Of a stretch of 64,000 bases of DNA, positions 1 to 9,380 are shown piece after piece (the stretch's first letter is position 1; each line of letters starts with the position of its first letter). The notes below the pieces were generated by a model. The model had not been told where the DNA came from and made no database searches. It worked only from the letters and a program-made list of their open reading frames with translations. This DNA is from Deltaproteobacteria bacterium (GTDB taxonomy: Bacteria; Myxococcota; Kuafuiibacteriia; Kuafuiibacteriales; Kuafuiibacteriaceae), in NCBI GenBank assembly GCA_016713425.1, contig JADJPE010000005.1:6926001-6990000 (forward strand), read 5' to 3'. A program made the position numbers and the translations under genes.

Positions 1-538
1 CATCGGCCTCGCGCATCGCGTGCACGCTGACTTTCGCCGCGTGGAAACCAAGTCGACGGAGCCGTTCGAACGACTCGGCGCGAACTCTCGAAGGCCGAAG
101 CTCGCGGAACGACGCGTACGCGGGCAAGGTCGTAGGCATCGGCTGCTTCGGAGTCAGGCCCTGCATTTGAAGGCGCTCGAGGATCAACGTCGACAGCGGA
201 AGGCCACGAGCGTGCCCAGCCAGATCCCAGAACGCGATCTCCATCCAGCTATTGCGCCACCCCAAACTGGAGGACTGCCTCAGTCTTTCGTGAACCGCGT
301 CGAGGTCGTACGCATCGACGCCAATCAGGAACTGAGCCATGAAGTCCCCGAGCCCGGCCCTCTCCTGGCCAAACGCCGGGCCGGTCGCCATTCCGACGTG
401 ACCGTCCTTCGTCGTCACGGTGAAGAGCGTGTAGTGGAGCCGATATTGCGGATAGCCCGGGATCCAGACTGGAAACAGCGCAGTCGGCATCGGGATATCC
501 ACATGATAGAGCTCCAGTCGATCGATCTTGCCCGTCAC
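1..538 (-). CDS. Enolase-superfamily (mandelate racemase/muconate lactonizing enzyme-like) protein, 3' end outside window
   Basis: Reading the minus strand from a GTG at 538 gives 179 uninterrupted codons to the window edge. The protein starts (M)TGKIDRLELYHVDIPMP, then has LHYTLFTVTTKDGHVGMATG and a helical segment with SWMEIAFWDLAGHARGLPLS. This is the usual N-terminal capping domain of the enolase superfamily (beta-strand hairpin, then helices ending in the A.WDLAGK-like motif). It continues into the first barrel strand with GFHAAKVSVH. A purine-rich GAGAGGGG lies a few bases before the GTG. The catalytic metal-ligand acids lie beyond the edge, so the reaction (racemase, dehydratase, cycloisomerase, epimerase) cannot be assigned. 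It follows the metalloprotease gene by 66 bp on the same strand. Confidence 0.75.
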   Translation of the reverse strand, partial: MTGKIDRLELYHVDIPMPTALFPVWIPGYPQYRLHYTLFTVTTKDGHVGMATGPAFGQERAGLGDFMAQFLIGVDAYDLDAVHERLRQSSSLGWRNSWMEIAFWDLAGHARGLPLSTLILERLQMQGLTPKQPMPTTLPAYASFRELRPSRVRAESFERLRRLGFHAAKVSVHAMREAD

Positions 539-604
539 CTTGCACCCCTCTCGAAGGTCAGAGGCCAGACGGTGCGCCACTGGTCGCCCGGAGGTCAACG
601 GGGC

Positions 605-3600
605 TCAAGCGCTGCGGGACGTTCCGGGCCGCGCGATCCGACGACGGGCCCGGATCCACCAGACCGAGCCCAAAGCCAGCGCCCCAAACCCAAGCCAGGA
701 AAGATCCATGTGCGAAGTCGCCGGTGGGCGCACGCAGGTGCAGCCGCCCGAGATCCCGATCGACCGGCTCAGCCCGTGGGTATTCTCGCCCGAATGGCCC
801 CCGCCCTCGCCGGGCAGGACGGTCTGATCGGCGAGCGGGCTCGCCGCGACCTCCTCGATCGCGACCACTGCGGTCGAGGGCGGCGGCGGCAGCGCCACGC
901 CGACGACCGACACGTCGTCGAGGGTCCAGCCCCCGAGATCGTTGGATGCCCCCGTATCGACCTCGAAGCGAAGCGCGACACCGTCCGCGCGATCGTTCGT
1001 CGTGGCGGGTAGCGCCACCGAGACGAAGCGCCAGCCTTGGCTCCAGTCGTCGCCGCTGCTGTCGACGCGATAGACTTCCTGATCATCGACGCGAACGACC
1101 AGAGATCCGTTCACGGCGTAGTGATGCCAAAACTCGAGGCGAAGATCTTCGAAGCCCTCCGTGACGATCGCCGTGGTGGCATCGAGGAACGTCTTGGCGC
1201 CTGCTTTCGCGAGCCCGTCGGTGCCGCTCACCGTCGCCACCCGCCCGAGATCGGTGCCGCAGGCGCTGTCGCCCGAGTGCGGCTGATCGGGATCGAAGCC
1301 AAGCCCGCGCGGACGGCCGACCTCCCAGTCGCTCGCCGACCCCTCAGCCTCGGCGCTTGGCGTGAACGCGCCAAAGCCTTGCTCGAACCCCTCCTCGAAG
1401 AGCACGCGGCGGCCGCGCTCTGCGACATGACCCGTGTGGGGCGCGTCCGCGGATCCGCTCGAGAAGGTCCGGCCGTCCACGTCGATGTCGAAGTAGTAGA
1501 GAAAGTCTTCCCCCTCCGCGAGTCCCTCGACGACGGCCTTCACCGACAGCCCAGTCGCCTCGACCGGCACCGTCTCCCAGGCGGTCGGACTCGACTGGCG
1601 TGCGAAATGAAGCTTCACGGTCGAAACGTCATACTGCCCGCATGACGAAGCGTTCTTGGTGTTGGCCGTAATCTCGACCGCCCCTCCACCGCCGCCGCCA
1701 CGGCCGGGCGCAAAAATGGGCGAAAACACGCCGGGTGCGTCATGGGTGATCTTCACGAACGCTGAGGCCGGGACCCTCGTGTTTCCGATATTGCCGCCAT
1801 CGATGAGGCCGTGGTCGGCGAAGATGGCGTTGATCTCGCAGCTATTGGGCGATCCGTTGGAGGCGTCGTTGTCGTCGTCGTCCGCCGAGATCACCGCCGG
1901 GTAGGCCGTCCCGAGCGAAGGCCCCTGCGCCAGCGCCAGCACGAAGATGCGGTTGGTGAGCAAAGCGCCCAACCAACGGCCGTGCTTGGCGATCATCGCC
2001 TGGCGCAGTTCCCACATCGCCGAGCCCCAGATCAGCCCATCGTTGTGGACTTCTCCCGAGTAGTTCTGTGGGTAGCGACGCGTCTCGCTCAAATCGCGAA
2101 GAAACTGTGCCCCACCCAGAAGCCCCTCGCCGACGCGTGGGTCGTCGAGAATCGCAGCCGCATAGAAGTCCCCCGACCCTTCGCCGATTGCGCCATCGAC
2201 GCGGGAGGTCAGGGCCTGGTGATAGCCATGGCCGAACTCGTGGTAGACGACCGACGCGATCTGACCGCTGTTCTGGCAACCACCGCCGGCGGCAAAGAAC
2301 ACGATGTAGGTGCCATCCCAGTACGCGTTGCAGGTCATGTGGTTCGCGTTGACCCGAGTGGTGAGTTGGCGATGCAACCAAGGCACGTTTGGGGTCAAGG
2401 TGCGCGCGAAGGCCTGAGCAATGTTCGCATGTATGAATGGGTCGGCGTGCGAGAGGTCGGTTGGCGTCAGATCGTAGTCGCGATAGTCGCCCTCCACCGC
2501 CACGGAGAAACGTTGAAGGTTGCGCCCCGATTGGTCCGCGATGCGTACGCCTGGTCCCGAGTACGAGAACGTGTAGGTACCGCTGGCCGCGACATCGCCG
2601 TCGCCGTCCGTGCCGCCGCCACCATCGAAGCTGACGTTGGCGAGTGAAAAAGGCAGCGGCGTCGCCCCATTCGCCGTCGGCTCCACGGAAAGACGGAGCC
2701 GCCCCGCGAGATAGCGCTCCAGCTCGTCAACACCAAGAACGGTTCCGTCGTCTGCGTCCATGTGGAAGACGAACCCGGCCCGGCCAGCATCGCCTTTGAG
2801 ACGTACGGCGTAGGCGAGTCGCGCCGAGTCGGGCTCCTCGTCGAGCACACACACTTCGAGGGCTGCGGGTTCGGTGTCATCGAGCGTCGCGCTCCCATCG
2901 ACCGCACGAAGCGCCTCGAGCGCCTGCGCGGTCGCTTCGTCACCCGTGAGCGTGGGCTCCACGCGCTCGAGGTCGAACCGGAAGGCCTCGTTGCGCACCG
3001 AGTAGAGCTCGCCCGCGCGGTAGGTGAACACCACGACCCCCCCCAACACGGGGAGGCCGCGAAACCGTTGATGGAAGGTGACCGTCGTAAACCCGTCGAG
3101 CGCGGTCACCTGGCCCACCTCGAAGTCCATCTCGGAAAGCCCGAGCGAGGCGGATTCGGCCCGCAAGAACGCCGCACTCGCCTCCGCGGCGTCGTTCGGC
3201 GCCATGTTGAAGGCGGCTGGGTTCGGTGCCTGCGGGCGGCGAACGACCCAGGCCGGCGTCCCATCGGGGCGCGCGGAAAGCACGCGATACGGCGATGGGG
3301 CCAGCGACGAAGCCCCCGGCCGCTGAGCCAAGGACGAAGACAAGGACAAGGACAAGGATGCGGTCGCGGGCTGCTGCGACAGAAGGAAGCGCCCATGCAT
3401 GGGTCGCCACGACCGAACCTGGGTTGAGGGCGAAATCGACGATCCACCCTTGTTGGCCGACTTGTTGGCCGACTTGTTGGCCGGCGCCCGAGGCAAAAAG
3501 GCGAACGCGTTCCGCGCCTGGAAAGCGACCCCCAGGAGACCGAAGAAGGCAAGCGCCACCACGTTCAGGATCAGGATCGCCAGCCCCCGCCGCCGGACGG

Positions 3601-3736
3601 GCGCGAAGCCCCGGCAAGAAACAGAGCCAGTGGAAACCGAGCCCTTGAGACAGGAAGACTCCGGGTGCAGAGGCGGGGAACTTCGGAGGTCATGGGCGTG
3701 ACCGCCAGGCGAGGTTCGACGAGCCGTTCGGAGCAC
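605..3736 (-). CDS. Secreted zinc metalloprotease (fungalysin/M36- or M4-like gluzincin) with MYXO-CTERM-like tail
   Basis: A 1043-residue protein. A hydrophobic export segment lies at about residues 50-75 (RRRGLAILILNVVALAFFGL), so a start downstream of the ATG at 3736 is possible. It is followed by an Ala/Asn/Lys linker with an NKSA repeat, an FTP/PepSY-like propeptide region (about 150-340) and the peptidase domain. Zinc site: HEFGH at 499-503, with the third ligand E519 in GEGSGDFYAA, which is the gluzincin pattern. The C-terminal third looks like beta-sandwich (jelly-roll) domains. The last 40 residues have a GCTC motif, a hydrophobic stretch and RARRR, as in the MYXO-CTERM sorting tail. 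Known for the family: secreted proprotease activated by propeptide removal. Inferred: surface-anchored protease for degrading prey or polymer. Substrate unknown. Confidence 0.85.
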   Translation of the reverse strand: MLRTARRTSPGGHAHDLRSSPPLHPESSCLKGSVSTGSVSCRGFAPVRRRGLAILILNVVALAFFGLLGVAFQARNAFAFLPRAPANKSANKSANKGGSSISPSTQVRSWRPMHGRFLLSQQPATASLSLSLSSSLAQRPGASSLAPSPYRVLSARPDGTPAWVVRRPQAPNPAAFNMAPNDAAEASAAFLRAESASLGLSEMDFEVGQVTALDGFTTVTFHQRFRGLPVLGGVVVFTYRAGELYSVRNEAFRFDLERVEPTLTGDEATAQALEALRAVDGSATLDDTEPAALEVCVLDEEPDSARLAYAVRLKGDAGRAGFVFHMDADDGTVLGVDELERYLAGRLRLSVEPTANGATPLPFSLANVSFDGGGGTDGDGDVAASGTYTFSYSGPGVRIADQSGRNLQRFSVAVEGDYRDYDLTPTDLSHADPFIHANIAQAFARTLTPNVPWLHRQLTTRVNANHMTCNAYWDGTYIVFFAAGGGCQNSGQIASVVYHEFGHGYHQALTSRVDGAIGEGSGDFYAAAILDDPRVGEGLLGGAQFLRDLSETRRYPQNYSGEVHNDGLIWGSAMWELRQAMIAKHGRWLGALLTNRIFVLALAQGPSLGTAYPAVISADDDDNDASNGSPNSCEINAIFADHGLIDGGNIGNTRVPASAFVKITHDAPGVFSPIFAPGRGGGGGGAVEITANTKNASSCGQYDVSTVKLHFARQSSPTAWETVPVEATGLSVKAVVEGLAEGEDFLYYFDIDVDGRTFSSGSADAPHTGHVAERGRRVLFEEGFEQGFGAFTPSAEAEGSASDWEVGRPRGLGFDPDQPHSGDSACGTDLGRVATVSGTDGLAKAGAKTFLDATTAIVTEGFEDLRLEFWHHYAVNGSLVVRVDDQEVYRVDSSGDDWSQGWRFVSVALPATTNDRADGVALRFEVDTGASNDLGGWTLDDVSVVGVALPPPPSTAVVAIEEVAASPLADQTVLPGEGGGHSGENTHGLSRSIGISGGCTCVRPPATSHMDLSWLGFGALALGSVWWIRARRRIARPGTSRSA
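3450..3485. repeat. 12-bp tandem repeat in metalloprotease linker
   Basis: Three copies of TTGTTGGCCGAC (the last ends GGC), read on the minus strand as an NKSA/NKSA/NKG run in the linker after the export segment of the metalloprotease. The unit length keeps the frame. Confidence 0.9.
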
Positions 3737-3992
3737 CAGAGATCTAGAAGCAAATGGCGATCCAAAGAGGATCAGGACTAGGATCGCGCGATGGTCGGTG
3801 CCCGGAGCCGCCGGGTCAGGACGAGCGATCCCGAGCGTTCTTCAGCACTTTGATCCAGGATACTGGCTGAGGGTCTGGCCCCCGGAATGCGCGCCATGTG
3901 ATGCACGTGATGAGACGCTCCCTCCCCAGCGGGAAGACAATGCCTCGCACAGGTGGACAAACGGCCATGTCGAGAGACCGGCGATGCACTCG

Positions 3993-5840
3993 TCACCGTC
4001 CGCCGGGAGGTTGGTCCTCCGGCGCCATGTCCGGGGCCGTCCATTCACGTGGGGCTTCTTCCGCCGACTGTTGGTCGAGAATCGTGAACTCGACACGCCG
4101 GTTCTTGGCCCAAGCCGCCTCGTCATGTCCGGATGCGATCGGTCGCTGCTCCCCATAGCCAACCGCTTCGAGACGCTTCGGATTCACCCCGCGCTGAATC
4201 AGGTAGCGCATCACGGATTCGGCTCTCCTTTGCGACAGGACGAGGTTGTAGTCGTCGCTTCCGCGTTCATCGGTGTGGCCTTCGACGCGCACCTTCTCGA
4301 GTTGCATGTTTGCCTGCAGCGTCAGGGACACCTGATTGAGGATCCCGTAGCTCTCGGGACGAATACGGGCCGAGTCGAAGTCGAACATGATCTTCGAATC
4401 GATCGTGACCTTCTCTGACGTGACCTCGACATGCGGCTCGCCCTCATCGGGACACCCATCCTCGTCGTCGACGCCGTTGATCGTCTCTTTCTCCTCCGGA
4501 CAACGATCTTGGCCGTCAGGAATACCGTCCTTATCGTTGTCGGGCTCGGGACAGCCGTCGTCATCCTTGAAGCCATCGAAGTCCTCCGGCTCGAAGGGGC
4601 AACGGTCGGCGACATCAGGAATGCCATCTTTGTCGTTATCAGGTTCTGGACAGCCGTCGAGATCCTCGAATTGATCGATGTCCTCCGGGTCTTCGGGACA
4701 AGCGTCGGATGTGTCGGGAATGCCGTCCTTGTCGTTGTCGGGCTCGGGGCAGCCATCCGCGTCCTCGAATCCATCGTGGTCTTCGGGATCGTCGGGGCAA
4801 AGATCGTCCACGTCGGCAATGCCATCGCCATCGCGATCGGACAGGTAGCGACGATAGATGGCACCGACAAAAACCTGGACGTCGGGTGAGCCATATCCGT
4901 GGGTCGCGCCCAGCGTCACCCCGCCGACGCCGAGGATCTGATGCCCCGGCTCGAGATCGAACGTCATTCGCATCGCCAGCGTCCCGAGCAGGGCGTTCTG
5001 TTCTTTTCGTTTGAATAGATTGTCGAGGCGCGACACACCAGAGACTTCGGCGATCGCCTCTGGATGGCGGTCCCAAAAATTGGGAAGCCCGACGCCCACA
5101 CCGGCGCGATAGAAAATCTCGTCGTCGATCTCGATGTTGCCGATCTCGGCGCGCGGACGAAGCCGCACGCCCGCGCCCACGCCAGCCCGGAGTCCCCATA
5201 AGACGTCGAGCGTCCGATCCACCAAGAGCTGGGGAGAAAAGCTGAGCTTCCCGTCGCCCAAGAAGGCATCGGCCGTGCCGACCGGAATCCCGACCTCGGG
5301 TACGATCGCGACGCCGACGAGCGCGTATTCCTGCCGAAGGACTTGCGCCTTGAGCTGGAGTCGGAAATCCCGAAGCCCGGCCGACGCGAGATCGCCGGTG
5401 GGGAGATTGTCGTCGCCGACCTGGTACGGGGTGAAAGGCAGGACGAAGGTCGCGTCGAGCCAGTCCAGGAGGCCCAGCGAACCGACCAGGTCGGCGCTCA
5501 AGCGATGTCCGACAACCTCGCCCACCTGAAGGCGATCCTCGTACAAGACGAGCGGATTTCGGGCATAGTGCACGAACACGCCGAGCGACCACTCGCGCCA
5601 CCTCTGCGCGCGCGTCATCTCGACACTCGAAAGCCCAAGAAGCGAGGGGCGGTAGTGTTCGATGTTCAGGCCGTTGCCGGTCCCCGTCGAGAGCCCGAGT
5701 TGGCCGCCCGCCTGAGCGCGCGCAGTCCCACCGCCCAGCCAGGGCGTGATCCCAAGCCCGCCCAAGAGCGCCCCCATGAAAATCAGCCCGACCCGGGGAC
5801 ATCGGTGCAACCCTATCGATTCGGGCATGCCCGGCATCAT
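3993..5840 (-). CDS. OmpA-family outer-membrane protein with thrombospondin type 3 repeats
   Basis: A 615-residue protein with a signal peptide (ends near TARAQA), then about 300 residues of predicted beta-barrel. Next come four to five calcium-binding thrombospondin type 3 repeats (about 333-465; DGDGIADVDDLCPDDPED, then repeated PEPDNDKDGIPD). It ends in an OmpA C-terminal peptidoglycan-binding domain (about 480-590; FDFDSARIRPESYGILN, then VEGHTDERGSDDYNLVLSQRRAESV). Known for the family: the barrel sits in the outer membrane, the TSP3 segment is a calcium-stiffened spacer, and the OmpA domain holds the wall. Divergent from glmU with an 86-bp gap. A short Pro-rich tail follows the OmpA domain. 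Confidence 0.93.
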   Translation of the reverse strand: MMPGMPESIGLHRCPRVGLIFMGALLGGLGITPWLGGGTARAQAGGQLGLSTGTGNGLNIEHYRPSLLGLSSVEMTRAQRWREWSLGVFVHYARNPLVLYEDRLQVGEVVGHRLSADLVGSLGLLDWLDATFVLPFTPYQVGDDNLPTGDLASAGLRDFRLQLKAQVLRQEYALVGVAIVPEVGIPVGTADAFLGDGKLSFSPQLLVDRTLDVLWGLRAGVGAGVRLRPRAEIGNIEIDDEIFYRAGVGVGLPNFWDRHPEAIAEVSGVSRLDNLFKRKEQNALLGTLAMRMTFDLEPGHQILGVGGVTLGATHGYGSPDVQVFVGAIYRRYLSDRDGDGIADVDDLCPDDPEDHDGFEDADGCPEPDNDKDGIPDTSDACPEDPEDIDQFEDLDGCPEPDNDKDGIPDVADRCPFEPEDFDGFKDDDGCPEPDNDKDGIPDGQDRCPEEKETINGVDDEDGCPDEGEPHVEVTSEKVTIDSKIMFDFDSARIRPESYGILNQVSLTLQANMQLEKVRVEGHTDERGSDDYNLVLSQRRAESVMRYLIQRGVNPKRLEAVGYGEQRPIASGHDEAAWAKNRRVEFTILDQQSAEEAPREWTAPDMAPEDQPPGGR

Positions 5841-5926
5841 AGCGGAGGTCGAGGCCAGAGCAAGTTTGCGGACGATGGGGGGGCAGGATTGACGCCCGCC
5901 GGGGTCTTTGAAAGCGTGCGTCCAGC

Positions 5927-7348
5927 ATGTCGACCCTCGCGACGATCATCCTGGCGGCCGGTCAGGGTACGAGAATGAAGTCGTCTCTGCCCAAGGTCCT
6001 TCACGCCCTCCTGGGTCGCCCAATGGTCCACTGGCCGATCCAACTGTCCCTCGAGCTCAAGAGCGAGCCGACGATCTTAGTGGTCGGGCACCAGAATGCG
6101 GCGGTCGAAGCCTCGGTCGAGGCAAGCTTCCCGGGTCAGGTCCGATTCGCGCTCCAAAAAGAGCAACGCGGCACCGGCCATGCGGTCATGCAAGCGATCT
6201 CGGCCGTCCCCGATTCGGCCGAACACGTCCTGATCTTGTACGGCGACGTCCCGCTGCTCGAGGCACAGACCGTCGCAAAGCTCTTCGAAGCCGCGAGGGC
6301 ACGGACGGCGCCCCTTGCGTTCATCACAACGACCCTCAAGAACCCCACCGGCTACGGCCGGGTAGTGCGCGATCCAAAGACCGGGGACGTCACGAAGATC
6401 GTCGAGGAAAAAGACGCGAGCCCCGAAGTCAGACGAATCGCCGAGATCAACGCCGGTATCTACGTGGTCGAGGCACGTTTTCTGCGCGAGAACCTCGGGC
6501 GGCTCACGGAGAACAACGCGCAAGGTGAGTACTACCTTACGGACCTCGTCGCGCTCGCCATCGCCGCGCATCACCCGGTTGCGACGTACGAAGTCGCAGA
6601 CCCGAACGAAGTCGAAGGCATCAACAGCCGAGCCCAGCTCGCATCGCTTTCGGCGGCCCTACGAAAGCGGATCGCCGCCAGGTTGTCCGCGGAAGGCGTC
6701 ACCGTCGTAGACGAAAACACGACATACATCGCGCCGAGCGTCGAGATCGGACAGGACACGATCATCGAGGCGGGCGTTCACCTGCGAGGTCGAACGAGCA
6801 TCGGCGCCCGGTGCCACATCGACGCCGGCGCCATCCTGACCGACGCCAAGATCGCCGACGACGTGCGCATTCTGCCCTACTCCGTCATCGAGCAGGCCGA
6901 GGTCCACCCTGGGGCCATCATCGGGCCCTTCTCACGTCTTCGCCCCGGCGCGGAGATCATGGAGAACGGGCACGTGGGAAACTTCGTCGAGCTCAAGAAG
7001 ACCCGCCTCGGCAAGGGTTCGAAAGCCAATCACCTCGCCTATCTCGGTGACACCGAAATTGGCGAAGGCGCGAACATCGGCGCCGGCACCATCACCTGCA
7101 ACTACGACGGCTTCGGGAAGTACACGACGCAGATCGGCGATGGCGTATTCGTCGGTTCGAACGCCACTCTGGTCGCTCCGCTGGCGATCGACAAGAACGC
7201 CTATATCGCCGCCGGAAGCACGATCACCGATCCAGTCCACGCCAACGACCTCGCCTTCGGGCGCGCTCGCCAGAGCGTCAAGACCGGACGCGCGGAGGAC
7301 CTCCGCGCCGCGGCCCGCGAACGGGCGGCGAAAGCGAAGAAGAAGTAG
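5927..7348 (+). CDS. glmU: Bifunctional N-acetylglucosamine-1-phosphate uridyltransferase / glucosamine-1-phosphate acetyltransferase GlmU
   Basis: A 473-residue protein of full GlmU length. The N-terminal nucleotidyltransferase (1-230) has the signature LAAGQGTRMKSSLPK. GYGRVVRDPKTGDVTKIVEE and the NAGIYVVE region follow. From about 250 a left-handed beta-helix of hexapeptide repeats forms the acetyltransferase, with LKKTRLGKGSKANHLAYLGD and GAGTITCNYDG as in known GlmU. It makes UDP-GlcNAc from GlcN-1-P in two steps in the cytoplasm, for peptidoglycan and LPS. glmS follows 55 bp downstream on the same strand, a common operon pair. The start is the ATG at 5927 because LATIILAAG must be near the N-terminus; no strong ribosome site is visible. 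Confidence 0.97.
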   Translation: MSTLATIILAAGQGTRMKSSLPKVLHALLGRPMVHWPIQLSLELKSEPTILVVGHQNAAVEASVEASFPGQVRFALQKEQRGTGHAVMQAISAVPDSAEHVLILYGDVPLLEAQTVAKLFEAARARTAPLAFITTTLKNPTGYGRVVRDPKTGDVTKIVEEKDASPEVRRIAEINAGIYVVEARFLRENLGRLTENNAQGEYYLTDLVALAIAAHHPVATYEVADPNEVEGINSRAQLASLSAALRKRIAARLSAEGVTVVDENTTYIAPSVEIGQDTIIEAGVHLRGRTSIGARCHIDAGAILTDAKIADDVRILPYSVIEQAEVHPGAIIGPFSRLRPGAEIMENGHVGNFVELKKTRLGKGSKANHLAYLGDTEIGEGANIGAGTITCNYDGFGKYTTQIGDGVFVGSNATLVAPLAIDKNAYIAAGSTITDPVHANDLAFGRARQSVKTGRAEDLRAAARERAAKAKKK

Positions 7349-7403
7349 GCCGCTCTGAAGAGCTTTCAGTGGGACTTGAGGTTGAGGGACAGGGAGAGAA
7401 GAC

Positions 7404-9236
7404 ATGTGTGGGATCGTTGGATACGTCGGGAACCGAGAAGCCACGACGATTATCATCGAGGGTCTAAGACGCCTCGAGTATCGCGGCTATGACTCGGCAG
7501 GCATCGCGGTCGTCGACGGCGGGAAGACCGGCATTCGACGCGCGGTCGGCAAGCTTCGCAACCTCGACAAGGTTCTGAGCGAACAGCCCCTCGCGGGAAC
7601 GATCGGCATCGGCCACACGCGATGGGCAACCCACGGCCGGCCGTCGGAGCAAAACGCGCATCCACACGAGGTCGAAGGCATCACCGTCGTTCATAACGGC
7701 ATCATCGAGAACTACCTCGAGCTTCGCCGCGCGCTCTCGGCCCAAGGCCGGAAGTTCAAGAGCGAGACCGACACCGAGATCATCGCTCATTTGGTCGCCA
7801 GCAACGTCGCCAAGGGCTTGAGCCTCGTGCCCGCCGTCCGGGCTACGATCGAGGCGATACGCGGCGCCTTTGCATTCGTCATTCAGTCGGAACACGAGCC
7901 CGACAAGCTCGTCACCGCCAAGAACGCCACGCCAATTGTCGTCGGCCTAGGCGAGGGCGAAAACTTCGTCGCCTCGGATATTCCGGCCTGCCTCGCCCAC
8001 ACGCGCGTCTTCGTCTTCTTGCGTGATGGAGACTTCGCCGTCCTGACCCGAAGCGGAGTCGAGATCACGACGTTCGACGGCACGCCCGTCCCCGTCAAAC
8101 CCAAGCGCATCGACTGGTCTCCCGTCATGGCCGAAAAAGGCGGCCATAAGCACTTCATGCACAAGGAGATCTACGAGCAGCCGACCGCCGTCGCCGACAC
8201 GATCCGAGGCCGTGTTTCGATGGAGGAGGCGCGCGTGCACCTGGACGGCGTATCGATCGGCGACGCACAGAAGCTCAACCGATTCATCATCACCGCTTGC
8301 GGGACCAGCTATCACGCGGCGCTCGTCGGCAAGTTCATGATCGAATCGATCGCGCGCATTCCGGTCGAGGTGGACCTTGCCAGCGAGCTCCGTTATCGGG
8401 AGCCCGTCATCGACGAGCAGACGGGTGTTCTCGCGATCTCGCAGTCGGGCGAGACGCTCGATACGCTCGCGGCGATCAAGGAATGTAGGACGCGTGGCGC
8501 GACGATCTTCGCGATCTGCAACGTGCTCGAGTCGTCGATCGCACGCGAGTGCGCCGAATCAGGCGGCGTGCTTTACACCCATGCCGGTCCCGAGATCGGC
8601 GTGGCGTCGACCAAGGCGTTCACGACCCAGCTCGTTGCGCTCTATCTCATCGCGATCCACCTTGGGCGCGAGCGCGGAACGCTGAGCAAGGAAGACGCGC
8701 AAGAGCTCCTCACCCACCTGCGAGAAGTGCCGAAGCAGATCGAGAGCGTGCTCAGCCGCGAGGCCTCGATCATCTCGATCGCGCGCCGCGTCGCCAAGGC
8801 TCGCGACTTCTTGTACCTCGGCCGTGGCCCGAACTACCCGATCGCGCTCGAGGGCGCGTTGAAGCTCAAAGAGATCAGCTACATCCATGCGGAAGGATAC
8901 GCAGCCGGCGAGATGAAGCATGGCCCGATCGCGCTCATCGACGAGAAGATGCCGACGATCGGTATCGCAACCGCAGGCCCCGTGTACGAGAAGACCGTCT
9001 CGAACCTCGAGGAAGTCAAGGCGCGCGACGGAAAGCTCATCATCATCGCCACTGAGGGCGACGCGCGCATTGCGGAAATCGCCGATGACGTCTTCTTGGT
9101 GCCGAAGAACGATCCGCTCATCGACCCCATCATCACCGTCGTCCCGCTTCAGCTCATCGCGTACCATATCGCCGACCTCAACGGGACCGACGTGGACCAG
9201 CCCCGAAACCTCGCCAAGAGCGTCACGGTGGAGTGA
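7404..9236 (+). CDS. glmS: Glutamine--fructose-6-phosphate aminotransferase (isomerizing) GlmS
   Basis: A 610-residue protein, the standard GlmS length. It begins MCGIVGYVG, so Cys2 becomes the N-terminal nucleophile of the class II glutaminase domain (1-230), with RRLEYRGYDSAG and GIGHTRWATHG. Two SIS sugar-isomerase domains follow (about 290-430 and 460-590; TACGTSYHAA, ISQSGETLDT, STKAFTTQ, EMKHGPIALI), and the C-terminus DQPRNLAKSVTVE is conserved. It makes glucosamine-6-phosphate, the entry to amino-sugar synthesis. A good AGGGAGAG ribosome site lies just upstream. The 55-bp spacer from glmU is too short for a glmS ribozyme, so substrate-level control by that route is not expected. Confidence 0.98.
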   Translation: MCGIVGYVGNREATTIIIEGLRRLEYRGYDSAGIAVVDGGKTGIRRAVGKLRNLDKVLSEQPLAGTIGIGHTRWATHGRPSEQNAHPHEVEGITVVHNGIIENYLELRRALSAQGRKFKSETDTEIIAHLVASNVAKGLSLVPAVRATIEAIRGAFAFVIQSEHEPDKLVTAKNATPIVVGLGEGENFVASDIPACLAHTRVFVFLRDGDFAVLTRSGVEITTFDGTPVPVKPKRIDWSPVMAEKGGHKHFMHKEIYEQPTAVADTIRGRVSMEEARVHLDGVSIGDAQKLNRFIITACGTSYHAALVGKFMIESIARIPVEVDLASELRYREPVIDEQTGVLAISQSGETLDTLAAIKECRTRGATIFAICNVLESSIARECAESGGVLYTHAGPEIGVASTKAFTTQLVALYLIAIHLGRERGTLSKEDAQELLTHLREVPKQIESVLSREASIISIARRVAKARDFLYLGRGPNYPIALEGALKLKEISYIHAEGYAAGEMKHGPIALIDEKMPTIGIATAGPVYEKTVSNLEEVKARDGKLIIIATEGDARIAEIADDVFLVPKNDPLIDPIITVVPLQLIAYHIADLNGTDVDQPRNLAKSVTVE

Positions 9237-9380
9237 CGAGCCTGCCTCGCCCGCACGAGAGACCCGCGGCACCCCGCGGCACGCCCCCGCGCCACCCCCG
9301 CGACACGACCCACCCGCGCCGCGCGCCTAGACAGGTGTCCCGTTTTACTCGCCACCCTCCCACCGACCGGTGTTCGCTCA

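Noticed and set aside
20..1012. Plus-strand 330-codon open frame at the left edge
   Set aside because: Arg/Pro/His-rich translation with no domain; it lies antisense to the enolase-superfamily and metalloprotease genes, which have clear motifs.
4639..5949. 436-codon minus-strand frame overlapping the OmpA gene
   Set aside because: Alternate-frame shadow of the OmpA/TSP3 gene; Arg-rich with no family signature.
7349..7403. Possible glmS ribozyme before glmS
   Set aside because: Only 55 bp separate glmU and glmS, far too short for the ribozyme core, and no core motif is visible.
9221..9238. CGTCAC/GTGACG hairpin at the glmS stop codon as a terminator
   Set aside because: Six-base stem overlapping the coding end and no U-tract; too weak to call.
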